IMG/VR virus record: IMGVR_UViG_3300047409_000165
Span: 1 to 30,933 of that record
Length of the DNA stretch: 30,933 nt
Reading direction: 5' to 3' (one strand)
DNA from: a virus
A program made the translations under genes and the position numbers. Positions 1-8,129 of the stretch are shown piece by piece. Positions within the stretch are counted from its first letter, which is position 1, and every line of letters begins with the position of its first letter. The notes beneath the pieces were generated by a model. It was not told the origin of the DNA. It did no database searches and was given only the letters and a program-made list of their open reading frames with translations.

Positions 1-273
1 CGGGATAACCTGATCCTCGCCGCCGGTAGGTGCCGATGGTGGTTGTGCCGGTGGTTGTGCCGAGGGTGGAGGTGGGGGCGGGGCCAGGGCGGATGTCGGT
101 GCGCCGCCGATCGCCATGACCCGCGCCATCGACGGCGGCAGGCTCTCGTCGTTGGGCTGGCGGGTCCGGCTCTGGACCAGCTGGTCCTCGGCCTCCTGGT
201 TAGGCTGCGCCTCGGGCGGCTCCGGTGTCTGGAACGCCTGTTGTTCCAGGTACTCGGAGTACGGGCTGCTCAT
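1..273 (-). CDS. Partial Pro/Gln-rich virion-associated protein (5' end only)
   Basis: This reading frame starts with ATG at 273 and stays open for 91 codons to the left edge, so only the N-terminus is seen. Its start overlaps the stop of the upstream 968-aa gene as ATGA, so it belongs to the same leftward operon and is probably translationally coupled. The visible part is acidic and Gln/Glu/Pro-rich. It contains a MAIGGA segment at about residues 55-60 followed by a poly-Pro/Ala tract, an arrangement also seen in the two internal virion proteins upstream. No enzymatic domain is visible. By position it is probably another internal or structural virion protein; the function is unknown. Confidence 0.75.
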   Translation of the reverse strand, partial: MSSPYSEYLEQQAFQTPEPPEAQPNQEAEDQLVQSRTRQPNDESLPPSMARVMAIGGAPTSALAPPPPPPSAQPPAQPPSAPTGGEDQVIP

Positions 274-3176
274 GGCGCTGCCGAAGGTTGCGCTACCGGC
301 CGTAGCGTAGCCGCAGGCTTCCCGGCTGACGGGCGGTACTGCGACGGCAGGATCGAACTGATCGCCGATAACGGCAGGTACGCCACATCGACCGAGTCAC
401 TCCCCGGCTTGGGCATCGTCCTGATCGCGTAGATCGGGCTGCCAGTTTTAGTCACCTCGCTGGTCAGCCCCAGCCCGTATTTGCGCAGGTCGAGCTGTCC
501 TTGACCGGGTGCCGGGGCGACAAGGCTGCGCACGATATCCTGCACGGTCCCCGAGGTCATGTTGTCGTTGTACATGATCAGCCCGTGATAGAGGGTCTCC
601 GCGTTTTTACGCTCGGTTAGCGACATCGGCGTCTTGCCGTCGAGGGTCAGCGGCGGATCGCCAGTTAGTTTAGTATCGTCGGTGTTGTACAATCCCTCGC
701 CCTCGACGCGGGTCGCGTGGTCGAGCTGTTTGTTAAATGCCGTGTTGGCGTTGTCGACCCGGTACTTGACCCGGTCCATCGCCGCCTTGCGGTTAGCTTC
801 GGCGATAGCTTCGCGCGACTCGCGGGTCGCCGCCGCCTGGGCGGCGAGCGCCTCGTGGTAAGCCCGCTGGTTTTTCTCTTCCTCGATGTTATGCCGCCCA
901 GTCTCGGCGGCGGTTACCCGGTTGTGCTCTTCATCCTGGATGTTATGTGCGATGGTTTCGTTGGTCTTCTTCTCCTCGTCGGCCAGTTTTTGAAACTGCG
1001 CCGGGTCCTGGATCTGCTTTGCCATGTCCAGGATGCCTTGCTTGGTAACCCCAAAGGGACTGCCCAAGGGCTGGTGGGTATTCTCGTCAAATCGCTGACC
1101 GACGATCTGGTTGTTAATAACCTGGAAGCCGCCCACCGAGCCGTCGTTAAAGAAAGCGTGACTCCGCGCCAACAGGCTCGCAGCGGCTTGTTTATCGGTG
1201 TCGAACGCCGCCCACGCCGCCTGTAAATTCTGCACCGCGCCGGCATGTTGGAGAGTAAAGACGTACTGATGGGCGTGGATGATGTCGTCGACGCTGCCGC
1301 CCATCGCCGCGACACCCATCAGGTTGCGCTGGAAGCTGTTCCAGTTCTGCCCCGGTGTCGCCCCCGACCTGCCATTGTCGGACATGTAGGTGAGGACGCC
1401 GTTGGGGCCGCCGGTGGCAGCTGCCTGCACCGCGCCCTGCGGAGTCATCCGCGACGGGCTGCCGGGCAGGCTGGTGATCGGGCCGTCGCGTGTCGTCGGT
1501 CGCGCCGGCGGTGTCGCGCCGACGGTTTGCGGTGCCGGCTGGGCTACCAGCGGCGCGCCTCCCGGCGTGCCCGCCTGGGGCGGCGCAGCCCCGGCCGATG
1601 GCGGCTGGTCTTCGGGAGTAACCGTCGGCTTTGGTGGTGGCTCACTACCGGTAGTGGGAGCCGTGGCAGCCCCAGGTGCCGGGCCAAGCGCAGCCGACGG
1701 TAAGGGTGCCGGCGCGGCGGGCGCGGTCGCGGGGACGATCGGGCGGACACCGGTGCCGTACTGCGTCGGGGCTAGCGCCGCCGCCGGTGCGGCAGGTGTA
1801 GCGGCCGGCGTGGTTGGCGTAGCCGGTGTAGCGGGTGCAGCTGTCGTCCCAGACGACGGGGCCGGGACAAACCCAGGCCCGAGACGGGTGGGCGGCAGGG
1901 TATCATCCGGTGCCCGCGACGCAGCGATGTCCTGTTTGACTTTTTGCGGGTCCTCGCCAGAAGCGACCCGCCCTACTGTTCGCGCATAGTCGCCAACAGC
2001 GGTGACCGCACGGCCGATCGCCGGCGCGATTATCCCCGGCCCCGCTTCGAGGTCACTCTCGGGCATGATATCGGCGGGTGTGCTCGCCCCGCGCAGCGCA
2101 CCGGCGACATCGCTCGACACGCCCTGGCCGATATTGCGGACCGCCGTACCGAGCTTAGCCGGGTCGCTCAGGGTCGAGGCCAGCCTGCCTGGGGCGCTGG
2201 TGATCGACCCTATGGCAGACGGGAGATCGCGGTTCAGACGCTCGGCGGTCGAAGACGCAGGCTGTTGGCTAAGACCGCCGGTATCGTCCTGGTAACCCTC
2301 CGGCATGCCGCGCGGCGGGATCTCGGTCGGCGGCATCCGCTGCTCGGCGACCAATAGGTTAGGATCGAGCGCCCGCTGCGGCGCGTTGCGGCCCACCACC
2401 TTATTGACAAAATCGAACATCCCCGGTGGGGCGATCGACTGGTGGTCGCTTTGATTATGACGGTGCAACGAGTTAACCACCGGCTCGCCCGAGTGATACG
2501 CAGCCAGTGTTTCCGGCGTAAAAAACCCGTATTCGTGCGACAGGTCCAAATATTTCTTGGCACCGAGCCAGATGTTATCGAGCGGATGGTTAGGGTCGAG
2601 ATGCCCATCCGGGTCGTACTTCGCCTGATCCGCCGGGGTGATCCCCATATAGCCGATCCGGTTGCCCGACTTGGCGTTGGGGTCGTCGTCGCTATTGGCG
2701 TAAATCAACGCCGCGAGGTCGGCACGCGGCACACCGACATCGTCGGCGATGTGATTGATCGCTTCGTAAAGGGTGGGCTGGTCCTGCTCGAGTTGCTTGT
2801 AGCGGGCAAAGGGTGCCTTGAGGCGCGGCTCGTGGTCGACATAGTCGTTGCCCGAAAGCGCGCTCGCACCGCCTTTGGAACCGCGCACCCTCATAGGTGC
2901 TGTCTGGGTAACATCCTCCGGCCCGGTGGCGTCGGGCAGCACACCCCCCGGTGCCTCGGTGGTGCGCGCCATTGGGGGCGGCGGAGTCGTATCGACCGGC
3001 GGTGGCGGCGGGGTAGTGTCAGGCGGCGCTACATCCTGCTGCGGCGGTGGCGTGGTTAGCGCCGACGGTGCCCACGATATCGGGGGCGGCGGCGATACCG
3101 CGCCACCGATCGCCATGTTGCCGGTATCGGCGTCGGGCGTCGGGTACTGGAACTCGGTGTCGTCGAGCGGCGGCAT
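270..3176 (-). CDS. Large internal virion protein with degenerate transglycosylase-like domain
   Basis: This 968-aa protein begins with a Pro-rich segment carrying MAIGGA (about residues 21-26). Residues about 120-240 resemble a soluble lytic transglycosylase: a helix leading into ANSDDDPNAKS (160-170), GYMGI (175-179, compare GLMQI) and AYHSG (226-230, compare AYNAG). The family's catalytic Glu is expected where Asn161 stands, so the domain may be inactive or rely on a neighbouring Asp. A long Ala/Pro/Thr-rich linker (about 440-600) follows and includes a palindrome-encoded PTTGSE near 507. A charged coiled coil (about 735-825) precedes the C-terminus. Such proteins in short-tailed phages are ejected with the DNA and open the cell wall; that role is inferred. 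The start overlaps the upstream stop as ATGA. Confidence 0.8.
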   Translation of the reverse strand: MPPLDDTEFQYPTPDADTGNMAIGGAVSPPPPISWAPSALTTPPPQQDVAPPDTTPPPPPVDTTPPPPMARTTEAPGGVLPDATGPEDVTQTAPMRVRGSKGGASALSGNDYVDHEPRLKAPFARYKQLEQDQPTLYEAINHIADDVGVPRADLAALIYANSDDDPNAKSGNRIGYMGITPADQAKYDPDGHLDPNHPLDNIWLGAKKYLDLSHEYGFFTPETLAAYHSGEPVVNSLHRHNQSDHQSIAPPGMFDFVNKVVGRNAPQRALDPNLLVAEQRMPPTEIPPRGMPEGYQDDTGGLSQQPASSTAERLNRDLPSAIGSITSAPGRLASTLSDPAKLGTAVRNIGQGVSSDVAGALRGASTPADIMPESDLEAGPGIIAPAIGRAVTAVGDYARTVGRVASGEDPQKVKQDIAASRAPDDTLPPTRLGPGFVPAPSSGTTAAPATPATPTTPAATPAAPAAALAPTQYGTGVRPIVPATAPAAPAPLPSAALGPAPGAATAPTTGSEPPPKPTVTPEDQPPSAGAAPPQAGTPGGAPLVAQPAPQTVGATPPARPTTRDGPITSLPGSPSRMTPQGAVQAAATGGPNGVLTYMSDNGRSGATPGQNWNSFQRNLMGVAAMGGSVDDIIHAHQYVFTLQHAGAVQNLQAAWAAFDTDKQAAASLLARSHAFFNDGSVGGFQVINNQIVGQRFDENTHQPLGSPFGVTKQGILDMAKQIQDPAQFQKLADEEKKTNETIAHNIQDEEHNRVTAAETGRHNIEEEKNQRAYHEALAAQAAATRESREAIAEANRKAAMDRVKYRVDNANTAFNKQLDHATRVEGEGLYNTDDTKLTGDPPLTLDGKTPMSLTERKNAETLYHGLIMYNDNMTSGTVQDIVRSLVAPAPGQGQLDLRKYGLGLTSEVTKTGSPIYAIRTMPKPGSDSVDVAYLPLSAISSILPSQYRPSAGKPAATLRPVAQPSAAP
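1643..1656. repeat. Dispersed palindrome, copy 1 (perfect)
   Basis: Exact CACTACCGGTAGTG inside the 968-aa virion protein gene. On the minus strand it is read as TTGS within an Ala/Pro-rich linker. Confidence 0.9.
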
Positions 3177-4348
3177 CAGGCATTGCCTTGGGGGTATAAT
3201 CCACTAGTACGAGGATCATATTGCTGCGGCACCGCCAGCGCGGCTATCTGCGATTGCTGCTGCTGTTGATCGGGCAGGTAGCTCTGCTGATCACGCGGGC
3301 GCGGCGAGTAATTCGGTGCGCGCGGTGTTTGTTGCGGCGGACTGAACGAACCACCCGGCGCGGTGTACTGCACGTTCGGACCGGAAGCGGGGGGCGCACC
3401 CGTGGCTGGCGGCGACGGTGCCGGAGCCGGCGGAGCCGACGCAGGTGGGGCCGGCGCTGCCGCCGCCGTTGCCGGCGTATTGCCGCCGATCGCCATCGGC
3501 GTCGTTCCCTGCGCCGTCGACGGATAAGCCAGCGGCGCATGTGTCGGTACTTGTGGGACAGCTTGATTAAACTGCCCCGGCGCGGCGGCCTGCTGTTGCG
3601 GCGTCTGATAAGGCTGCCAGTTCTGCCCAAAGACACCCTGTATCCCCTGCACCGCCTTGGGATGCAGCATCCCGCCCTGCTCGTTGCGGATCATCGCCTC
3701 GACGAGGCGTGCCTTTACGTCGGGATTATTCCAATCGAGTTGAGCGTCGGGCCTGACGCCCATGATCTGTGACGCCCGGTCAATTAGTAATTGTGTTTTG
3801 TTCTCGTGTGGTGGTGCCCAAGTAGTGATAATGTCGTTTAATGTTGTCAGTGGTTTACCGGGTATAGTTTTTCCAGTAACATAACGATCGAGCTGGTTAA
3901 CTATACCTTGAACACCAGCTTCCGGCGTCGCGAATTGTTGCCACCCGGCAGGGTTCGAGCGCGGACCTCCTCCTATGGGTGCGTTGGGGTTGCGCATCCC
4001 GGCGAAATTATTGGTATCGATCTCAGGATTGTTCGAGCCACCGACACCGCCGATTGTCGGTTGTTCTCCACCGCCGCTAGACCCGCCATCCGAACCGTCA
4101 CCACCGATAGCAGGCAGGTTCTGGGTGGTAGGCGCGTCGTTGCCGACGCCCCCGCCGGTCTTCTTAGTATTTTCATCGTCCATCAACCCAATGCGGTACT
4201 TAGTCTCACGCAGCTGGCGCTCGAGCAGGTCGCTCTTTTTCTGAGTGTCCTGCGCCCAGCTATAGGACTTCATAAAATTGTCGAGACCCTGCTCCAGCGG
4301 ATTGGGTCCGAAATACGACCTGGGGTAAATAATCGGGCCGTCGGCCAT
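3176..4348 (-). CDS. Virion protein with lysozyme-related (P5-like) domain
   Basis: This 390-aa protein has a charged helical N-terminus (1-60), a Gly-rich linker, and a domain at about 113-230. That domain contains FAGMRNPNAPIGG, a GWQQFATPEAGVQG segment, TTWAPPHENKT and a closing MIRNEQGG. The order (NP-N, F-sPe-G, WAPp-EN-T, hENGG) matches a phage structural protein family often annotated as P5-like or lysozyme-related. The C-terminal 150 residues are Pro/Ala/Gln-rich and include MAIGG. The gene starts with ATG behind GGAG, and that Shine-Dalgarno abuts a copy of the dispersed palindrome. Its stop overlaps the next start as ATGA. It is probably an internal or ejection protein of the virion; no enzymatic activity is claimed. 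Confidence 0.75.
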   Translation of the reverse strand: MADGPIIYPRSYFGPNPLEQGLDNFMKSYSWAQDTQKKSDLLERQLRETKYRIGLMDDENTKKTGGGVGNDAPTTQNLPAIGGDGSDGGSSGGGEQPTIGGVGGSNNPEIDTNNFAGMRNPNAPIGGGPRSNPAGWQQFATPEAGVQGIVNQLDRYVTGKTIPGKPLTTLNDIITTWAPPHENKTQLLIDRASQIMGVRPDAQLDWNNPDVKARLVEAMIRNEQGGMLHPKAVQGIQGVFGQNWQPYQTPQQQAAAPGQFNQAVPQVPTHAPLAYPSTAQGTTPMAIGGNTPATAAAAPAPPASAPPAPAPSPPATGAPPASGPNVQYTAPGGSFSPPQQTPRAPNYSPRPRDQQSYLPDQQQQQSQIAALAVPQQYDPRTSGLYPQGNA

Positions 4349-4358
4349 GTGTTCTCTC

Positions 4359-4372
4359 CACTACCGGTAGTG
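4359..4372. repeat. Dispersed palindrome, copy 2 (perfect, intergenic, next to an RBS)
   Basis: Exact CACTACCGGTAGTG in the 25-bp gap between two leftward genes. On the minus strand it runs straight into GGAGAG and then the ATG at 4348, so its last G belongs to the Shine-Dalgarno. Confidence 0.9.
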
Positions 4373-4373
4373 G

Positions 4374-5447
4374 CTAAGCACCAAAGAGCGCAGAACCCGC
4401 AAACTTAGCGCCGATCCCGGCTATGGTGCCAATCGCTCCCCACGGTGAGTTTGCTTGGTTGGCTTGGTAGTTAGCCATCTGCGACGAGTACATGCTGTTG
4501 GTCGCACCGACCCCGGCCCCGATCGCCGCAGACATATTGCCTAAAGCGTTGACGCCGGTGCCCATCAGTCCGACGCCCTGTGTGCCATAGGAACTCGAGA
4601 GGTTGGTATAAGGGTTGAGCGACGCGTAAGCGGTGGGCGACCCCATCGCATTGGTGCCAGCGTTGAGGAAATTACCTGCGGCGGATATGCCTCCACCGCC
4701 GATTGCCGAACCGCTCAACCCAGACGCGGTCTGGTTGAGACCGAGACCAGCCTGGGCTATCGCCTGGGCCGGGAGTTTCTGGCCGACCTCGAGGGCAGCA
4801 GCTTCGTACTGTTTGCCCTGGGCCACGGTCTGCTGCCGCGCCATGGTTCCCGAGGCTGCAGTGGCCGCAGACCTGGAGATATCCGCCGCGCCCATACTTC
4901 GCTGGAACGCACCTTGCGACGGGTCAATACCATATGATGCTAACTGCCGTGTCGCCGCGTCCTTCTGCGCCTGGAACGCATTGCCGACATCGGCCTGCGC
5001 CGCGCCCGCCGCTTGATCCTGCCGCACCGGCGTCGCGTAGCCAAACGCCTCATCGGCGAACTGGGTCTCCTTGGGCATAAAGACGGTTTTGTACTGGTCG
5101 TAAGTATCCTGCGCCTGCTGCGCCGAGATCTGCGCGGCTTTGGTTTGCGCGTCTTGGTTAGCCTGCGCGGCGTTGGTAAAATCGAGCTGCGACTGCATGT
5201 ATTTCTGCAGATAAGGCAAGGCATCCTGGTATTGCTGCTTGCCAAACGCAGCTTGATCCGAGGCCATTTGCGCGTATTTGTCGCCAAGATCGGCCGCACG
5301 GCCCGAATATATATTTTGCTGATCTAGTTGCCTGTTGCCCAGATCCTCGGAGACCTTGGCAGCGGCGGCATCCGACTGCGACGCCTGCTGCGACGCCAGG
5401 ATAAACGGCGTATAGTCGGGTGCTGGCGGGGGCGAGGCCTTGCCCAT
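4374..5447 (-). CDS. Internal virion (ejection-type) protein, Ala/Gln-rich
   Basis: The 357-aa product starts MGKASPPPAPDYTPF, and its first 180 residues are Ala/Gln-rich and helical, likely coiled coil. The C-terminal half is rich in Gly, Ala and Ser (SGLSGSAIGGGG, then GAIGTIAGIGAKFAGSALFG), ending in a weakly hydrophobic, glycine-zipper-like segment. This composition is typical of podovirus internal proteins that leave the capsid with the DNA and may insert into the host envelope. There is no catalytic motif. It lies downstream of the GNAT-like gene with an ATGA overlap and is followed by a gap holding a dispersed palindrome. Confidence 0.7.
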   Translation of the reverse strand: MGKASPPPAPDYTPFILASQQASQSDAAAAKVSEDLGNRQLDQQNIYSGRAADLGDKYAQMASDQAAFGKQQYQDALPYLQKYMQSQLDFTNAAQANQDAQTKAAQISAQQAQDTYDQYKTVFMPKETQFADEAFGYATPVRQDQAAGAAQADVGNAFQAQKDAATRQLASYGIDPSQGAFQRSMGAADISRSAATAASGTMARQQTVAQGKQYEAAALEVGQKLPAQAIAQAGLGLNQTASGLSGSAIGGGGISAAGNFLNAGTNAMGSPTAYASLNPYTNLSSSYGTQGVGLMGTGVNALGNMSAAIGAGVGATNSMYSSQMANYQANQANSPWGAIGTIAGIGAKFAGSALFGA

Positions 5448-5908
5448 CAGGCAGCCCGTTCATTGGCGTGCTGCAAGAACTTCGGAACGTAACCATCGCG
5501 CAGCCACGGGCAGCTATCCCGGGTCATGCCCAGGATGATCAGGTGCACGCCCTTCTCATAGGCGTCGTGCACAACTGCTTCGAGGTTCCACCCGGCACGC
5601 GTATCCATGGCGATCACCGATGACTGGTCGGAACGCAGTGGGGCCAGAACCTTATAGCACCCGATCTGGACAAACGCGTAGTGGAATACCAGCCAGAGAA
5701 GATCCCGCGAGCACCAGTGCTTGTCCTCGCCGGCCATGTGCACGGTTATGGAATTACCGAGATACTGGCACAACGCAAACCCGCCGATGATCTTCCCGTC
5801 CCGGTGGGTGGTGAACGAATGATCGACGCCGGGCATGAAATAACCCTTGACCCGTAGCATCACCCACTCGCCGGCACCGGGATCGTCGATGCGGATCTCG
5901 CGGCTCAT
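5447..5908 (-). CDS. GNAT-fold acetyltransferase-like phage protein (T7 gp13-like position)
   Basis: This 153-aa protein follows the GNAT pattern. A strand at about 35-48 (THRDGKIIGGFALCQYL) is followed by a helix and strand at 68-92 (LLWLVFHYAFVQIGCYKVLAPL), then an RSDQSSVIAMDTRAGW segment (92-107) in the place where GNAT enzymes have the helix following the cofactor strand, and a final strand VHLIILGMTRDSCPWL. Related proteins sit beside internal virion protein genes in T7-like phages and are often annotated as acetyltransferases; the substrate is unknown. The classical acetyl-CoA loop (Q/RxxGxG/A) is not obvious, so catalysis is uncertain. The start overlaps the stop of the small upstream gene and its own stop overlaps the next start, both as ATGA. 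Confidence 0.7.
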   Translation of the reverse strand: MSREIRIDDPGAGEWVMLRVKGYFMPGVDHSFTTHRDGKIIGGFALCQYLGNSITVHMAGEDKHWCSRDLLWLVFHYAFVQIGCYKVLAPLRSDQSSVIAMDTRAGWNLEAVVHDAYEKGVHLIILGMTRDSCPWLRDGYVPKFLQHANERAA

Positions 5909-6123
5909 GCCGGTAGGGGGTGATCCCCGGAGAACTGCGCCGGCGGGTTAGCGTCGACACCATTAGATGTCTGAGCCGTACCTTGAAGCTGACCCATCAG
6001 CGTCTGCCACAAAGGAAGCACATCTTTTAACTTCAACTCACTAACCCCAGCGAGGACGACATCCCATTGCCGAGCTTCGAGTGTCACGGTCAACATTGTC
6101 TCCGGGGAGATTGGTCCGTTCAT
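5905..6123 (-). CDS. Small conserved-type phage protein after the tail fibre
   Basis: A 72-aa product with no recognisable domain. Its middle (residues about 13-45) looks like two amphipathic helices, including ARQWDVVLAGVSEL and KDVLPLWQTLMGQL. Small proteins of this shape are common next to tail fibre or internal virion genes in short-tailed phages, and no function is known to me. It is coupled on both sides by ATGA overlaps: with the S74 fibre gene upstream and the GNAT-like gene downstream. Confidence 0.65.
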   Translation of the reverse strand: MNGPISPETMLTVTLEARQWDVVLAGVSELKLKDVLPLWQTLMGQLQGTAQTSNGVDANPPAQFSGDHPLPA

Positions 6124-8129
6124 GCTGCTGTCTCCATTTTATCAATGCGTAGCGTAAGTTCCTGAAAGGCTTTCCACAGAACAGCCACAAGCTCATTAAT
6201 ATCAAGGGATTGGGTTTTGTTCTCGTCGTCGCCGATGTAATGCCCGCCGAACTCATGCCCTGCCGCACTCATCGCGGCGGCAACCTCCTGCGCGATAAAG
6301 CCCCAATGCACGCGCTCTGGATCAGGGCCTTTGCGCCAGCAAAAGCGCTGCGGTTTAATCGCCTGCACAAGGGCGAGGCAATCATCGGGAAGTGGTTGAT
6401 TATTTGTCTTTAAGCGAAGGTCGGAGGAACCGGGATAAGAATAAGCGGCACACTGTGCCCAAGCGTGCCCGCCCGACCCGCAAAAATAAGCATTATCCGT
6501 TGCTGCCGCGAGATGCGTTTGCAGCATTACATAGTTGCCGCGCACCTGCATCGTATGACCACCGTCGCCGAGATATACTTGGTTATCGGTATACATGCCG
6601 AGGACAGCAAAGGGGTTGTTGCTTGTGTCCCTTACAAAAACCCAATTATTGTTAGCGACCGAAAAAGCAGCATTCATTTGCACGCCGCCGGAAAGCGTGA
6701 GCGTACCACCCATGCTCACGTTGCCGTTGGAGTTGTCCACCGTGAAGGGACGCAGCCCATTCCAACTGCCGTAAGCGTCGTTGACGTTGGTCAGTAGGAA
6801 GTAGGTACTGTTGCCATCGTTCCGCCAGAACGAGCCGTAGCCGGTGCCGGAGACGTTGGGGGCCATGCGGAACTGGCCGGAATTGCCGATACCTTTGGCG
6901 AGGATGGTGCCGTCCGAACGTAGTTGTAGCTGCTCGTTCCCGGCGTAATCATAAACCGCCAAGCCCAGGTTGCCGCTTCCCGGCTTGGCGACGATCCAAC
7001 TGCCGTCGCCGTAGATCAGCGGACCGCCGCCATTGCCCAGCGTCGCACTGCCGTTTTGGAAGGTCAGGTAGTTGCTGCCTGTATTAATCACGCCAGTGGC
7101 GGTCAGCCAGCCTGTGATTGTCGCACCGCTTGGGTAAAAGGCGTGAGCCGTCCCGCCAGCAACCACGTTGAGGGTGCCGCTGGTGATGCTGAACCCGTAC
7201 CCGGTGTCGTAAAGCGTAATGTGCCTGCTGGTGTCGGCCGCACTGCCCGCGATAGCTGACCCAAAATGTAAGCCGTTGGACAGCGTGCCGCCGGTCAGCG
7301 GCAGATACGCGCCAAGCTGGCCGGTCGTTGCGTAGCCTTGCGCCTTGACGAAGGCGGTCGTCGCAATCTGCCCCGAGTTGTCGGCGGTTGCAGGTGTCGG
7401 CGCATAGACCCCCGCGCCATTCAGAGTCAGCGGTTGATAAGAGGTTAAGAGAGTGCTGTCGACGCCCTCGATATGCGACCCAGCCCCATCCTGAAAGAAC
7501 CGTATCCCATAAGTCGTGCCGGCGATGCTAAACGCCAGGAATGCCGTTGTTGATACCTTGAGAGCGCCCGTGACCGTCCCGCCGGAGAGCGGCAGATAGG
7601 GTCCACCCGTGACGTAGGCGACGTTGCTGCCCGCCGTCGCCTGCCCCTTGGCGTTGATCGTGATGTTGTTGAAGGTGCCGATATTGCTGTTGACGATAGG
7701 CAGGGTATTGACCGTGCTTCCGGCAGGACTGGTCACGTCGCCCGTATGAGCGGGCATAAAGCTCGCCGCCAGCGTCGCGACTGAAGAGGTCACGCTTGTT
7801 GCGGTCGCGGCGATCGGAATTTGACCGGCGACCATGCCCGAGAGACCGCTGCCGCCGCCCGACGCAGCCCCGCCGGGACTTTTCACCGCGCTAGGATCGA
7901 GTATCCCGTAGTTAATCATATCGCGAAACGTCACAGCCCGGTTCGCCGCGTCGCCGCGCTGCCCGCTCAGGCTCTCAACACCGGCCTTGAGCGCCTCGAC
8001 GCAAGCACGCAAGTTATTAACGTCGGTGGTAGGCGCTGGGACCGGCGGGGTAAACGGGTTACTGCCGGGATGCGTGCTGGTAAGCCGAAAAGTCGACGTG
8101 CCGAGCGCCGGATTGATACCCCGTGCCAT
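6120..8129 (-). CDS. Tail fibre/spike with C-terminal S74 intramolecular chaperone
   Basis: This 669-aa protein has a short N-terminal region with one helix, then a long Gly/Ser/Thr-rich stretch with LPLSGGTVTG/LPLTGGTLSNG repeats typical of trimeric beta-structured fibres. It ends in a Peptidase_S74 domain (about 565-669). That domain shows SSDLRLKTN, the conserved Ser-Asp-x-Arg-Leu-Lys self-cleavage motif, then WGFIAQEV and a C-terminal helix ELVAVLWKAFQELTLRIDKM. S74 domains assist trimer folding and are then cut off autocatalytically, so the mature fibre would lack about the last 100 residues. It probably recognises the host surface. The gene is joined by ATGA to the nozzle-like gene upstream. 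Confidence 0.9.
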   Translation of the reverse strand: MARGINPALGTSTFRLTSTHPGSNPFTPPVPAPTTDVNNLRACVEALKAGVESLSGQRGDAANRAVTFRDMINYGILDPSAVKSPGGAASGGGSGLSGMVAGQIPIAATATSVTSSVATLAASFMPAHTGDVTSPAGSTVNTLPIVNSNIGTFNNITINAKGQATAGSNVAYVTGGPYLPLSGGTVTGALKVSTTAFLAFSIAGTTYGIRFFQDGAGSHIEGVDSTLLTSYQPLTLNGAGVYAPTPATADNSGQIATTAFVKAQGYATTGQLGAYLPLTGGTLSNGLHFGSAIAGSAADTSRHITLYDTGYGFSITSGTLNVVAGGTAHAFYPSGATITGWLTATGVINTGSNYLTFQNGSATLGNGGGPLIYGDGSWIVAKPGSGNLGLAVYDYAGNEQLQLRSDGTILAKGIGNSGQFRMAPNVSGTGYGSFWRNDGNSTYFLLTNVNDAYGSWNGLRPFTVDNSNGNVSMGGTLTLSGGVQMNAAFSVANNNWVFVRDTSNNPFAVLGMYTDNQVYLGDGGHTMQVRGNYVMLQTHLAAATDNAYFCGSGGHAWAQCAAYSYPGSSDLRLKTNNQPLPDDCLALVQAIKPQRFCWRKGPDPERVHWGFIAQEVAAAMSAAGHEFGGHYIGDDENKTQSLDINELVAVLWKAFQELTLRIDKMETAA

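Noticed and set aside
2442-3059. Long plus-strand frame (205 aa) inside the left structural region
   Set aside because: It lies opposite the 968-aa virion protein gene and consists of Arg- and Val-rich shadow sequence typical of the reverse strand of GC-rich genes; no ribosome site.
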